Part shown: positions 15,187 to 23,903 of the stretch, in pieces | Layout of the letters: the number at the start of each line of letters is the position of its first letter | Numbering within the stretch: the first letter of the stretch is position 1 | Source: an uncultured Erysipelotrichaceae bacterium | GTDB taxonomy: Bacteria; Bacillota_I; Bacilli_A; Erysipelotrichales; Erysipelotrichaceae | DNA: 33,205 nt | NCBI GenBank assembly: GCA_934699415.1 | Contig: CAKUWO010000013.1 | Span: forward strand, 1-33,205 | Direction: 5' to 3' | Notes under the pieces: model-generated | What the model was told of the DNA's origin: nothing | Databases searched by the model: none | What the model saw: only the letters and a program-made list of their open reading frames with translations | Made by a program: the position numbers and the translations under genes

Positions 15187-16106
15187 AAGATCTCTTACAT
15201 GAATTAGATATTCAAAAAGAACAGATTGCTGATTATGAACAAAAAGTAATCGAAGATCTTAAAAAGAATGAAGATGTTTTGTCTTTTTTGAAGAATAATA
15301 ATTTAGATATTGATATTCTAAAAGATAAGAGTTATTTGTTTGAGCGTTACGCATCATCACTTAAAAAATGTGAAGGATGTAAAGGACTTAACTATTGTAA
15401 ACAAAAAAGAGTGGGTGAAAGAGAAGGCTTGAGTTATATTAAACCTCAAATATATGAAGAGATTGATTATTGTACTTATCGTCTTTTAAAAGAGAAAAAG
15501 ATGCAAGAAAGGAATACTCTTGTATATCAAGACTATGCTAATAAATTAGATAATATTGAATTAAATGATTTAAAAATGGATGAATATAACCGTAATTTAA
15601 TTTATCTTTTATATCAATTTCTTGATGGTAAAAGAGATAAAGGTTTATATCTATTTGGTAGTTTTGGGGTTGGTAAGACTTATACAATGATTGCTTTAGC
15701 TAATGAATTAGTTAAATTAAAGAAGAAAACTGCTTTTGTAAAAGTTAATGATTTCATTAATAAAATGCGTAAATATGCAATTGAAGATCCATCAAAAGAA
15801 GAAGATTTAATTCAAATGATGAAGAAATGCGATGTCTTAATACTTGATGATATTGGTAATGAGAATGTATCGGCTTTTAGTAGAGATGATATTTTATTTG
15901 TAATCTTAGATTATCGTATGGAAAATCATAAAACAACTTTCTTTACATCGAATCAAGATATCGAAAGTTTAAGACATCATTATTCTTATGATAAGAATCA
16001 AAAAGAAGATAAATTAAAAGCGGATCGTTTGATGGAAAGAATTATAGTCTTAGCAGAGCCTTATTGTTTAAAAGGTGAAGATAAAAGAAAAAAGGTCGGG
16101 GATTAA
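15183..16106 (+). CDS. dnaI: Helicase loader DnaI
   Basis: A 307-residue AAA+ ATPase that loads the replicative helicase. The N-terminal domain contacts the helicase and has cysteines 63, 66 and 72 plus 97, fitting the DnaI zinc-binding region. The C-terminal AAA+ domain shows Walker A GSFGVGKT (159-166), Walker B VLILDDIG (218-225), sensor-like FFTSNQD and an arginine-rich LKADRLMERI segment. The start overlaps the dnaB stop (ATGA). The TAA is interlocked with the TAA of rnj on the other strand: the two stop codons share bases, inside a hairpin that can end transcription from both sides. Confidence 0.95.
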   Translation: MKDLLHELDIQKEQIADYEQKVIEDLKKNEDVLSFLKNNNLDIDILKDKSYLFERYASSLKKCEGCKGLNYCKQKRVGEREGLSYIKPQIYEEIDYCTYRLLKEKKMQERNTLVYQDYANKLDNIELNDLKMDEYNRNLIYLLYQFLDGKRDKGLYLFGSFGVGKTYTMIALANELVKLKKKTAFVKVNDFINKMRKYAIEDPSKEEDLIQMMKKCDVLILDDIGNENVSAFSRDDILFVILDYRMENHKTTFFTSNQDIESLRHHYSYDKNQKEDKLKADRLMERIIVLAEPYCLKGEDKRKKVGD

Positions 16107-16120
16107 TCCTCAGCCTTTTT
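16089..16120. terminator. Bidirectional terminator formed by the ends of dnaI and rnj
   Basis: AAAAAGG-T-C-GGGG pairs with CCTC-AGCCTTTTT (16089-16101 with 16108-16120), with one mismatch and G-T pairs, loop around ATTAAT. It has T-tracts in both directions, and both stop codons lie in the loop region. Confidence 0.8.
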
Positions 16121-17917
16121 ATGTATTGATTTATGTTTTTTATCAATTGCTTTTAAATCTAATTCAACATCACTGTCTTTACGATCATCTTTATGATTTA
16201 AGATTACTGGTATTACAATAGGGTTACGATTGGTCTTTTTATAAAGGAAAGGTTCAAGGGTGTTACGAATGCAATTTTTAAGATCCCCGAAAGTAACTTT
16301 GTTTTTCATTGTTTGTTTAAGAGCATCATAAACTAACATTTCAGCTTCTTTAAACATAGCAGTATTTTCTTTAACAAAGACAAAGCCACGAGATACAATA
16401 CCTGGACGGCAAAGAATGGTATTGTAACGAGAATCAATGCAAACAATGCAAGCAACCATACCAGATCCTGATAAAATCTGACGGTCGCGAATTACTGATG
16501 TTGATAAACCAGAGAAATCATTACCATCGACATAAATAGCATCTGTTTGAATGCGCCCAGAAGATCTAATAATTTCACCATCACGCATAATTAATGGGTC
16601 ACCATTAGAACAAATAAAGATATTTTCTTCAGGAATTCCACAAGCATGACCAGATTCAGCATGAATCTTGAGCATTTTATATTCACCATGCATAGGCATA
16701 AAATATTTAGGTCTTACAAGCTGAATCATAAGCTTTTGTTCCTCTTTAGAAGCATGTCCTGTAGTATGTAAAGAGTTTAAGACAGCATTTGTTAAAACAT
16801 TTGCGCCACGTCTTTCTAATAAGTCGACAGTACCAGATACTGATATTGCATTACCTGGAATTGGATTAGATGAGAAGACAACAGTATCACCTGGATGAAT
16901 CTTGACATATTTATGTGTTCCATTAGCAATTCTTGATAATGCAGCTAAGGTTTCACCTTGAGAGCCGGTACAAATAATACATACTTCTTCTGGTGGTAAA
17001 GTAGCAATTTTACCTGAATCAACAAAAGTATCAGCAGGAACATTGATTGTTTTCATTCTTAAACCGATTTCAACAACATTTTCCATTGAGCGACCAAAGA
17101 CGCATACTTTACGTCCACAATCTCTTGCAGATTGAATAATTGAAGCTAAACGATATAAATTACTTGCGAAAGTAGAAACAATTAAACGGCCTTTAGTTTT
17201 AGCTGTAATTTCTTTAATTGTTTGAGCTACCTTTTGTTCCGAAACAGAAAATCCTTCAACTTCTGAGTTAGTAGAGTCAGACATTAATAGACTTACACCT
17301 TGTGAGGCAAAGAAAACAAGTTTTTCATAATTGGTATTCTTACCAGTTGGTGTTAAGTCGAATTTAAAGTCACCTGTTTCAACAATACGACCATTAGGTG
17401 TAGTGATAAGCATACCTAATGAATCAGGGATAGAGTGAACAGTATTGTAGAATTCAACTTTAAAATGTTTTGTTTCAACAACACTATCTTCATTAATTTC
17501 AATAATTGGCCATCTTGATAATTTCTTTCTTTCACTTAATTTCTTTTCAATTAAAGCTTTAGCGAATTTTGGAGCATAGATTTTTTCAATTGGGCATACT
17601 AAAAGTAAGAAAGGGATACCACCGATATGGTCTTCATGACCATGGGTAATAAATAAACCTTTAATCTTGTCTTTATTTTTAATGAGATGTGTATAATCAG
17701 GAATGACATAATCAATTCCTAATAATTCATCATCTGGGAACTTAACGCCGGCATCAACAATGATAATTTCATCATCATGTTCAAAACAATACATGTTTTT
17801 ACCGACTTCACCAAGCCCTCCAAGGGCATATACTAAAGTATCTTTTTTACTATTGTAGTTGGGATCATAAAATGAAGATAAAGAGCGTGCTTTATTAGGG
17901 TTTTTCTTGATAGCCAT
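16103..17917 (-). CDS. rnj: Ribonuclease J
   Basis: A 604-residue metallo-beta-lactamase/beta-CASP ribonuclease with endonuclease and 5'-3' exonuclease activity in mRNA decay and rRNA maturation. Metal ligands are in THGHEDHIGG (His92, His94, Asp96, His97), then NTVHSIPDSLG and ETGDFKFD. The beta-CASP part shows STFASNLYRLASI and CTGSQGE, and the late motifs include HTTGHASKEE and PMHGEYKML. It is somewhat longer than the 555-residue B. subtilis J1, mainly through a basic N-terminal lead of about 25 residues and a Lys-rich tail. AGGAGG lies just before the ATG, and the gene follows def with an eight-base gap. J1 and J2 paralogues cannot be separated from this sequence alone. Confidence 0.95.
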   Translation of the reverse strand: MAIKKNPNKARSLSSFYDPNYNSKKDTLVYALGGLGEVGKNMYCFEHDDEIIIVDAGVKFPDDELLGIDYVIPDYTHLIKNKDKIKGLFITHGHEDHIGGIPFLLLVCPIEKIYAPKFAKALIEKKLSERKKLSRWPIIEINEDSVVETKHFKVEFYNTVHSIPDSLGMLITTPNGRIVETGDFKFDLTPTGKNTNYEKLVFFASQGVSLLMSDSTNSEVEGFSVSEQKVAQTIKEITAKTKGRLIVSTFASNLYRLASIIQSARDCGRKVCVFGRSMENVVEIGLRMKTINVPADTFVDSGKIATLPPEEVCIICTGSQGETLAALSRIANGTHKYVKIHPGDTVVFSSNPIPGNAISVSGTVDLLERRGANVLTNAVLNSLHTTGHASKEEQKLMIQLVRPKYFMPMHGEYKMLKIHAESGHACGIPEENIFICSNGDPLIMRDGEIIRSSGRIQTDAIYVDGNDFSGLSTSVIRDRQILSGSGMVACIVCIDSRYNTILCRPGIVSRGFVFVKENTAMFKEAEMLVYDALKQTMKNKVTFGDLKNCIRNTLEPFLYKKTNRNPIVIPVILNHKDDRKDSDVELDLKAIDKKHKSIHKKAED

Positions 17918-17925
17918 ATTTCCTC

Positions 17926-18486
17926 CTATTCTAAACAGTAAGCGTTCTCTTTTTTGATGAAAGGATCTTTTTTATTAATATGATCATAATAAAGTATTCC
18001 ACTCATATGATCGATTTCATGTTGCAATACAATTGCTAAATAATCGTGAGCTCTAAAGACAACTTCTTCTTTTTTAAGAGCATCATAAGCTCTTACTTTA
18101 ATTCTTCTTGAGCGATATACATATCCTTCATGATGCTTAGGAACTGAAAGACATCCTTCACCAGATCCTAAATAAACTTCTTCAATTGATGAACTTAAAA
18201 TGACTGGATTAACTAAAGCTAATTCAACTTCAATTTCATCATTTTCATCGCGCAAGACAATTGCTAACATCTTCTTTTTTTCGCCAACTTGGATAGCTGA
18301 AATGCCAACAGCTGGTAAGAGATCTTCTTTTTCAGCAATTTCTTCATCTGTTGAGTCTTCAACATACTTAATCATGGCATCCATAAGCTCTTGGTCTTCA
18401 ATGCTTAAAGGGAGAGGGACATTCAAAGACCTCTCTTTAATCAAAGGATTGTCATCCTTGATAATGATCTTGTTAGTTATTTTCAT
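17926..18486 (-). CDS. def: Peptide deformylase
   Basis: A 186-residue metalloenzyme that removes the formyl group from the N-terminal methionine of new proteins. All three motifs are intact: GISAIQ (61-66), EGCLS with metal ligand Cys112, and QHEIDH with His156, Glu157 and His160. The long insertion between the N-terminus and motif 1 is typical of the Gram-positive type 2 enzyme. It is the first gene of a two-gene operon with rnj. No Shine-Dalgarno sequence precedes the ATG at a useful distance; a TATAAT box ends eight bases before it, so the mRNA is probably leaderless or nearly so. Confidence 0.96.
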   Translation of the reverse strand: MKITNKIIIKDDNPLIKERSLNVPLPLSIEDQELMDAMIKYVEDSTDEEIAEKEDLLPAVGISAIQVGEKKKMLAIVLRDENDEIEVELALVNPVILSSSIEEVYLGSGEGCLSVPKHHEGYVYRSRRIKVRAYDALKKEEVVFRAHDYLAIVLQHEIDHMSGILYYDHINKKDPFIKKENAYCLE

Positions 18487-18494
18487 ATGTAATG

Positions 18495-18500
18495 ATTATA
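18495..18500 (-). promoter_or_regulatory. TATAAT box of def-rnj, predicted leaderless
   Basis: Minus-strand TATAAT is followed by eight bases and the def ATG, which predicts a leader of zero to two bases. An imperfect -35 (TTTAAC or TTAACT) lies 16-17 bases upstream. Confidence 0.55.
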
Positions 18501-18529
18501 TCCTATTTAAAAGAATAGTTAAAATATTA

Positions 18530-18538
18530 TGATAAAAT
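18530..18538 (+). promoter_or_regulatory. Extended -10 promoter of ftsW, predicted leaderless
   Basis: TG-a-TAAAAT (18530-18538) is followed by six bases (ATTGTT) and the ftsW ATG, so transcription should begin at or next to the start codon. No Shine-Dalgarno sequence is present. Confidence 0.5.
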
Positions 18539-18544
18539 ATTGTT

Positions 18545-19723
18545 ATGCAAAAAAAGAAATTTCACCCTTTTCCTAGTTACAGTAATCGCTCAATATTTAT
18601 TGGTGCTTTATTACTTTCAATATTTGGTTTATTTATGATTGCATCAGCTGAGATGAGTCGTAAAGCTGGTCAATCATCAGTTATTATTTCATCATTTATT
18701 AAACAGACTGCCTATATTATAGGTGGTGTTTTTCTAATGGGTATGGCTGCAAGATTTCCACTTCATGGTTTAAGAAAAGATACATTAGATAAGATTTATT
18801 ATCTATTTATTGCTTTACTCTTTTTGCCACGTTTGCAAGCTTCAGCTGGTGGTGCTTATGCTTGGGTTAGACTAGGCCCAGTTACTATTCAGCCTTCAGA
18901 ATTTGCTAAAGTATTTATGATTATTTATATTTCTTCTGTAATGTCTAAAAACGAAGGAATGGAAGCTAATATTAAAAAATATGGCGAAATGATGCTTAAG
19001 AATTTAATTATGTTTTTTATCATTCTTTTGGTGGAACATGATTTTGGTTCAGCAATTGTTTTATTTGGTATTAATTATATTGTCTTAATGATTTCTAATT
19101 TACCAGGTACTTCAAAATGTCGCTCTTTAACCTATGGATTATTTATATTTGTAATTATTGTTTCATTGATTGTTTTATCACCGCTTGGAACAGCTTTTAT
19201 CAAAAGCTTAGGTATTAATGATTATCGTTTAAATCGTTTCTTATCAAGTGCTAATCCTTTTGAAGATCAATATGATAGCGGATATCACTTAGTATTATCT
19301 TTAGTATCAATTGCACAAGGTGGTTTATTTGGTGTAGGTTATGGTAATTCGATTCATAAATTTATGAATTTCCCTAACCCATCATCTGATTTTATCTTTG
19401 CGGTTATTATGGAAGAATTAGGTGTGGTATTTGGTTTATTACCACTTATTATTCTCTATTTCATGATTTTAAAGCCTCTTGTAAGCTATTCATTAAAAGT
19501 AAATGATAGTCAATCAAGAATGATTATTGTTGGTAGTTTTATGTATTTTATCTTACATATCATCTTTAATATTGGTGGAGTATCAGGACTTATTCCTCTT
19601 ACTGGTGTTCCATTATTAATTGTTTCATCTGGTGGTTCATCTTTATGGGCATCAATGATGTCTTTAGGCTTTGCACAATCAGAAATTATACGTTATGAAA
19701 GGGCTATAAAATGCTTAGAATAA
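18545..19723 (+). CDS. ftsW: Peptidoglycan polymerase FtsW (SEDS family)
   Basis: A 392-residue polytopic membrane protein with about ten hydrophobic segments. SEDS proteins polymerise lipid II into glycan strands together with a class B penicillin-binding protein. Visible hallmarks are the loop GGAYAWVRLGPVTIQPSEFAK, the long extracytoplasmic loop with NPFEDQYDSGYHLVLSL, and NPSSDFIFAVIMEELG, where the Asp is essential in the family. LIPLTGVPLLIVSSGGSSL is the conserved C-terminal helix. FtsW, RodA and SpoVE are hard to separate by sequence; FtsW is favoured by general likeness. The gene overlaps rsmD by 13 bases. The start has no ribosome binding site, consistent with a leaderless transcript. 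Confidence 0.88.
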   Translation: MQKKKFHPFPSYSNRSIFIGALLLSIFGLFMIASAEMSRKAGQSSVIISSFIKQTAYIIGGVFLMGMAARFPLHGLRKDTLDKIYYLFIALLFLPRLQASAGGAYAWVRLGPVTIQPSEFAKVFMIIYISSVMSKNEGMEANIKKYGEMMLKNLIMFFIILLVEHDFGSAIVLFGINYIVLMISNLPGTSKCRSLTYGLFIFVIIVSLIVLSPLGTAFIKSLGINDYRLNRFLSSANPFEDQYDSGYHLVLSLVSIAQGGLFGVGYGNSIHKFMNFPNPSSDFIFAVIMEELGVVFGLLPLIILYFMILKPLVSYSLKVNDSQSRMIIVGSFMYFILHIIFNIGGVSGLIPLTGVPLLIVSSGGSSLWASMMSLGFAQSEIIRYERAIKCLE

Positions 19724-20253
19724 TTGCTGGTAAATATCGTGGAAAAAAATTACTAAGTCTAGAAGGGGAAGATGTTACGCGTCCTACAAGGTCTAGATTA
19801 AGAGAAGCGATGTTTTCATCTCTTGGCAATATTGAAGGAGCATCATTTTTGGATTTATTTGCTGGAAGTGGAGCTTGTGGTATAGAAGCGTTGTCAAGAG
19901 GTGTAAATGATTTAACGTTAGTTGATAAAGATAATGGGGCATTAAAAATTATTAAAGCTAATTTAGCTTCAATTGATGAAAATTATGAATTAATTGGTAA
20001 AGATGCCCTTTCTTTTTTGAAGGAATGTAAGAAAAGCTATGATATTTGTTTCTTAGACCCACCATATCATTTCAAAGATAAAGAAGAAGTATTTAAGCTT
20101 ATTAGAGAAAATAATATCTTAAAGAAAGATGGGTTATTATTATATGAAGAAGATGCAAAAGAAGATCCTTTTATTCCTTTAGGATATGAACTTATTAAAG
20201 ATAAGAAATATGGTATAAGCCGTTTGTTTTATTACAGGAGGAAAGATGAATAA
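19711..20253 (+). CDS. rsmD: 16S rRNA (guanine-966-N2)-methyltransferase RsmD
   Basis: A 180-residue SAM-dependent methyltransferase for m2G966 in the 30S head. It begins with the family signature MLRIIAGKYRGKKL, followed by TRPTRSRLREAMFSSL, SAM-binding FLDLFAGSGACGIEALSRG and catalytic DPPY. Gene order rsmD-coaD is widespread in bacteria. The start overlaps the ftsW 3' end by 13 bases and the stop overlaps coaD by eight, so the three genes form one tightly packed operon. Length and motifs are complete. Confidence 0.95.
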   Translation: MLRIIAGKYRGKKLLSLEGEDVTRPTRSRLREAMFSSLGNIEGASFLDLFAGSGACGIEALSRGVNDLTLVDKDNGALKIIKANLASIDENYELIGKDALSFLKECKKSYDICFLDPPYHFKDKEEVFKLIRENNILKKDGLLLYEEDAKEDPFIPLGYELIKDKKYGISRLFYYRRKDE

Positions 20254-20731
20254 AGTATTAATTCCCGGAAGCTTTGATCCTATTACTTTAGGTCATATGG
20301 ATATCATCAATCGCTCTTTAAAACTATTTGATGAAGTAGAAATAGCGATTATGGAAAATCCCCATAAAACTAGTCTTTTCTCTATGCAAGAGAGAAAAGA
20401 AATGGTTGAATTGTGTGTTAAAGATTTAGATATTAAAGTAACTGTTAGTGATGGATTAACTGTTAATCAAGCAACTAATAGGGGTTGTAATATTATCTTA
20501 CGTGGTATTCGTTCAGCATCTGATTATGAATATGAAAAGAATATGATGTTAGTGAATAGGGCTATGAATAATCAAATAGAAACAATATTTTTAGAATCAC
20601 TTCCGGAATATGCTCATATTTCATCTTCTACCGTAAGAGAAATAATGCGTTATGGTGGTGATATTTCATCTTTTGTACCTAAAGTGGTTGTTGATTATAT
20701 TTTAGAACATGCGCTTAGTAAACGTTTTTAA
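20246..20731 (+). CDS. coaD: Phosphopantetheine adenylyltransferase
   Basis: A 161-residue nucleotidyltransferase that joins phosphopantetheine and ATP to dephospho-CoA, the step before CoaE. Visible are IPGSFDPITLGHMDII with the TxGH nucleotide motif, RGIRSASDYEYEKNMMLVNR, and the C-terminal ISSSTVREI. It is well preceded by ACAGGAGG within rsmD. The substrate for the next step is handled by the CoaE half of the fusion at 12.7-14.1 kb, and the first step by CoaX at 23.1-23.9 kb. Confidence 0.97.
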   Translation: MNKVLIPGSFDPITLGHMDIINRSLKLFDEVEIAIMENPHKTSLFSMQERKEMVELCVKDLDIKVTVSDGLTVNQATNRGCNIILRGIRSASDYEYEKNMMLVNRAMNNQIETIFLESLPEYAHISSSTVREIMRYGGDISSFVPKVVVDYILEHALSKRF

Positions 20732-20743
20732 GGGTGGTATTTA

Positions 20744-21388
20744 ATGCGTTATTATATTTCGGATTGTCACTTCTTTCATCGTGCTTTGCTTACCAAAATG
20801 GATGAAAGAGGTTTTGAAGATGTTTATGCCATGAATGACTATATGATTGCTAAATGGAATGCAAAAGTTAGAAAAAATGATGAAGTAATAATTCTTGGCG
20901 ATTTCTCTTATGGTAACGAGGAAGAAACAAGAGAAGTATTAAATAAACTTAATGGTAAATTATTCTTAATACTTGGTAATCATGATCGTTTTGATAAAGA
21001 AAAAGAATATGGTGCAGATCGATTTGAATGGATTAAACCATATGCTGAAATGCATGATAATCGAAGAAAGATTGTTTTATGTCATTACCCAATTATGTTT
21101 TATAATGGCCAATATAAATTAGATGAAGCAGGTAAACCCTTAACATATATGTTATATGGTCATGTGCATGATAGTTTTGATGAAAGATTATTAAATCATT
21201 TTATTAATGAAACTAGAAATTCAAAAAGAGTTAATCCTGATGGTAAAGTAAGAGCGATACCTTGTCAGATGATTAATTGCTTCTGCATGTATTCTGATTA
21301 CACACCTTTAACTCTTGATGAATGGATTGAAAATGATCGTCTAAGAAGAGAAAAAGAAAATAGTGAAACTAAAAAAGAGACTTTTTAG
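20744..21388 (+). CDS. Calcineurin-like metallophosphoesterase
   Basis: A 214-residue phosphoesterase with the full metal-binding set: YYISDCHFFH at the N-terminus, ILGDFSYG, ILGNHDRFD, LCHYPIMF and YGHVHDS. The order and short length place it among small single-domain calcineurin-like enzymes, which act on varied phosphomono- or diesters. The substrate cannot be told. It starts 12 bases after coaD and ends in a terminator shared with the opposing operon. Whether it relates to CoA metabolism or is only co-transcribed is unknown. Confidence 0.88.
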   Translation: MRYYISDCHFFHRALLTKMDERGFEDVYAMNDYMIAKWNAKVRKNDEVIILGDFSYGNEEETREVLNKLNGKLFLILGNHDRFDKEKEYGADRFEWIKPYAEMHDNRRKIVLCHYPIMFYNGQYKLDEAGKPLTYMLYGHVHDSFDERLLNHFINETRNSKRVNPDGKVRAIPCQMINCFCMYSDYTPLTLDEWIENDRLRREKENSETKKETF

Positions 21389-21399
21389 CCTCTTTTTTT
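21371..21399. terminator. Bidirectional terminator between converging operons
   Basis: A nine-base stem AAAAAAGAG (21371-21379) with CTCTTTTTT (21390-21398). The A-tract and T-tract let it serve both the phosphoesterase gene (plus) and rlmI (minus). Confidence 0.85.
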
Positions 21400-21400
21400 G

Positions 21401-22588
21401 TTATCTTTCATCTTCAACTTGTAATATATAAAATTTTAAATAATAGCTTGCATTGCTCCCCCAAATAATAGGATGATCTGGGGCTTGGGTATTAAAAAAT
21501 ACTTGTCTTAAACGTTTGTGAGTTATTTTACCTGCTTGAGTAATAACATTTCTAAAGTCTTCTTCACTTAAAAATTCCGAACAAGATGAAGATACTAAAA
21601 AACCACCATTTTTAACTAACCTTAAAGCTTGCATATTGATTTCGCGATAGCCTTTTAAAGCATTTTTTAATGAAGAGCGTGATTTAGTAAATGCAGGGGG
21701 ATCTAAAATAATCATGTCAAATTTTTGGTTTTGACGATTAAGTTCTGGTAAATATTCAAAGACATCTTGTACTTCAAAAGAAACAGTATTTGAAAGATTA
21801 TTGATTTCAGCATTATGACTAGCTCTTGCGATAGCTTCACTTGATGCATCGACACCAATTACTTTTTTAGCACCACCAAGTCCACAATTGAGGGCAAAAC
21901 CGCCCTGATTGCAGAAACAATCAAGAACTGTTAAGCCTTTAGCATAGCTTTGTAAAGCTTTACGATTGTTTTTTTGATCCAAGAAATAACCAGTCTTTTG
22001 GCCATTTAAAACATCAATATCTAGCAATAAACCATTTTCTTTAATTCTTACTTCAGGATTGCCTTCAATTAGCCACCCTTTAATTCTATCGAGGCCTTCA
22101 AGGGTTCTGACTTTCGCATCAGATCTTTCCATGATGGCATTTATTTTATGACCGTCATTTTCTAAGATTTCTTTCATCATTAACATTAATTTTTCTTTAA
22201 TTAAATCAATGCCATAAGATAATGCTTCAAATACTAAAACATCATTATATTTATCAATTGTTAAGCCACTAAGCATATCAGCATCGCCAAATACTAAGCG
22301 ACAAGCTGATAAATCAATAACTTGTTTACGATAGTTATAAGCACTTAAAAGGCGTCTATAGAAGAAATTATCATCAATTTCTTCATTTAATCTCGTTAAT
22401 AAACGAACTCTAATTTTGGAATGATGATTATAGAAGCCTTTACCAAAGAAATGACCTTTTTCGTTATAGACTTCAACAATTTCACCATCTAAAATATCAT
22501 CTTCTTCTTTGATTTCATTGTCATAAACCCAAAGTCCACCACTTTGTAATGTACGACCTTCTTTTTGTTTTAAAATTACTCTTTTCAT
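21401..22588 (-). CDS. rlmI: 23S rRNA (cytosine-C5)-methyltransferase, RlmI family
   Basis: A 395-residue class I methyltransferase. The N-terminal PUA-like RNA-binding region (about 1-75; GGLWVYDNEI) precedes a domain with LSGLTIDKYNDVLVFE. The catalytic domain shows GQKTGYFLDQKNNR (the family signature), VLDCFCNQGGFAL for SAM binding, IILDPPAFTKS, and VSSSCSEFLS with the likely catalytic cysteine. E. coli RlmI makes m5C1962 in 23S rRNA; the exact target here is inferred. It is the last gene of coaX-maf-rlmI and starts four bases inside maf (ATGA). Confidence 0.9.
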   Translation of the reverse strand: MKRVILKQKEGRTLQSGGLWVYDNEIKEEDDILDGEIVEVYNEKGHFFGKGFYNHHSKIRVRLLTRLNEEIDDNFFYRRLLSAYNYRKQVIDLSACRLVFGDADMLSGLTIDKYNDVLVFEALSYGIDLIKEKLMLMMKEILENDGHKINAIMERSDAKVRTLEGLDRIKGWLIEGNPEVRIKENGLLLDIDVLNGQKTGYFLDQKNNRKALQSYAKGLTVLDCFCNQGGFALNCGLGGAKKVIGVDASSEAIARASHNAEINNLSNTVSFEVQDVFEYLPELNRQNQKFDMIILDPPAFTKSRSSLKNALKGYREINMQALRLVKNGGFLVSSSCSEFLSEEDFRNVITQAGKITHKRLRQVFFNTQAPDHPIIWGSNASYYLKFYILQVEDER

Positions 22589-23142
22589 AAATATTTCTGT
22601 ATCCTTTGATATAAAGATGAAACAGGCAAACCAACGATGGCATAATAATCACCTTTGATTTCTTTAATGAAACGTGCACCGTAGCCCTGAATTGCATAGC
22701 CACCAGCTTTATCGAAAGGCTCTTTGGTATTTATATAGTCAATTATTTCTTCGTCACTCATTTGATTAAAAGTGACATCTGAGACTATTGAATAGGTTTC
22801 ACTTTTGGTGGCACTAATAATGCTTACAGCTGTAATTACTTGATGAGTTTTATTGCTTAATTTATGTAGCATGACTGAAGCATTTTCTTCATTTTTAGGT
22901 TTACCTAAAACCTCACCATTAATTACAACTACAGTATCAGAACCAATAACAACACTATCTTTATTTTCTTTAAAGACTGCAAGAGCTTTACGGAAAGACA
23001 AAGCTTCGATGTTTTCACAAATGCTTAAATTAGCATCTAATGATTCGTCAACATTACTCACTTTAATATCGAAAGGGATATTAAGGGTTTCAAAGAGCTC
23101 TTTTCTTCTAGGGGAGCCACTAGCTAAGATAACTTTATTCAT
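22585..23142 (-). CDS. maf: Maf-family nucleoside triphosphate pyrophosphatase
   Basis: A 185-residue Maf/YhdE protein that hydrolyses dTTP/UTP or modified nucleotides to monophosphates. The start VILASGSPRRKELFE, the central VVIGSDTVVVINGEVLGKP, and KEPFDKAGGYAIQGYGARFI are all conserved. The last segment with DKAGGYAIQG is typical of the dTTP/UTP-specific subgroup. It overlaps coaX upstream and rlmI downstream by four bases each. The usual roles considered for Maf are nucleotide-pool cleaning and effects on septum formation. Confidence 0.95.
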   Translation of the reverse strand: MNKVILASGSPRRKELFETLNIPFDIKVSNVDESLDANLSICENIEALSFRKALAVFKENKDSVVIGSDTVVVINGEVLGKPKNEENASVMLHKLSNKTHQVITAVSIISATKSETYSIVSDVTFNQMSDEEIIDYINTKEPFDKAGGYAIQGYGARFIKEIKGDYYAIVGLPVSSLYQRIQKYL

Positions 23143-23891
23143 TTTTTATTCCTCAAATAAATATATGATAATCCTTCAGTTACAAAATCAGCTTTATATG
23201 TAGTAATATCTTCTATTCCTTTAGTTAAAATTTCAGCATTACCACCACATATAATAATAGCTATATCATCATTATTTAACTCTTCTTTCATCTTAGATAT
23301 TAAATGATTGGTTAAACCTACATAGCCTTCAACAATTCCAGCATTTAAAGCATCGAGAGTATTTGTTGCAAGAACAGTTTCAGGGTAAGAAAGAGGGGTA
23401 TCATTTAGATTTTCTGCATCTTTAAATAAAGTTTTATATGCTGCTTCAAAGCCAGGAGCAATCATAGCATAACGATAATTTCCTGATAGGTCGGTATATA
23501 CAAAGACGGTTGCAGTACCGAATGATATAACAATACTAGCTTTATGCGTCAGATGATAAGCATAAGATGACATTACCAATAAATCATTACCTATTATTTC
23601 TGGTGTATCGCTAATAATATTAATACCTAAATCGGTATGATAATTAACTTCAATAATTTCATTCTTGATGAAAGTTTTAAGATCATCTTTAAACTTGATA
23701 AGAATACTAGGTGTAACACAAGATATAATAGCGTCTTCAACATAGTCTAAATTATTAGCTTTAAGAAATAGACGAATTAAATCATAATAGTCATGTTGCT
23801 TTGTTTTGAAACGCGTGAAATCGATTTGTTTGTCGTTATCATAAAGACCAAGCTTAATGTTGGTATTTCCCATATCTATTGTTAAGTACAT
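23139..23891 (-). CDS. coaX: Type III pantothenate kinase
   Basis: A 250-residue ASKHA-fold kinase that starts coenzyme A synthesis by phosphorylating pantothenate. It shows TIDMGNTNIKLGLY for ATP binding, a GNDL segment (101-104) at the usual GxDR site, FGTATVF (124-130), APGFEAAYKTLF and CGGNAEIL. Two positions differ from the common pattern: Leu104 where Arg is usual, and Ser123 where Asp usually precedes xGTAT. The aspartate of the GxD motif (Asp103) is kept. It is the first gene of coaX-maf-rlmI. The ATG lies six bases after TATAAT with no Shine-Dalgarno sequence, so a leaderless mRNA is likely. Confidence 0.88.
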   Translation of the reverse strand: MYLTIDMGNTNIKLGLYDNDKQIDFTRFKTKQHDYYDLIRLFLKANNLDYVEDAIISCVTPSILIKFKDDLKTFIKNEIIEVNYHTDLGINIISDTPEIIGNDLLVMSSYAYHLTHKASIVISFGTATVFVYTDLSGNYRYAMIAPGFEAAYKTLFKDAENLNDTPLSYPETVLATNTLDALNAGIVEGYVGLTNHLISKMKEELNNDDIAIIICGGNAEILTKGIEDITTYKADFVTEGLSYIYLRNKK

Positions 23892-23897
23892 GGATTA

Positions 23898-23903
23898 ATT
23901 ATA
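23898..23903 (-). promoter_or_regulatory. TATAAT box of coaX-maf-rlmI, predicted leaderless
   Basis: Minus-strand TATAAT, then six bases (TAATCC) and the coaX ATG. The predicted first transcribed base is the A of ATG. Confidence 0.55.

Noticed and set aside
18200..18532. 110-codon plus-strand frame opposite def
   Set aside because: Antisense shadow of a complete deformylase gene; product is Ser-rich and featureless.
22853..23203. 116-codon plus-strand frame opposite maf
   Set aside because: Antisense to maf and coaX with no ribosome binding site; both minus-strand genes are clearly real.
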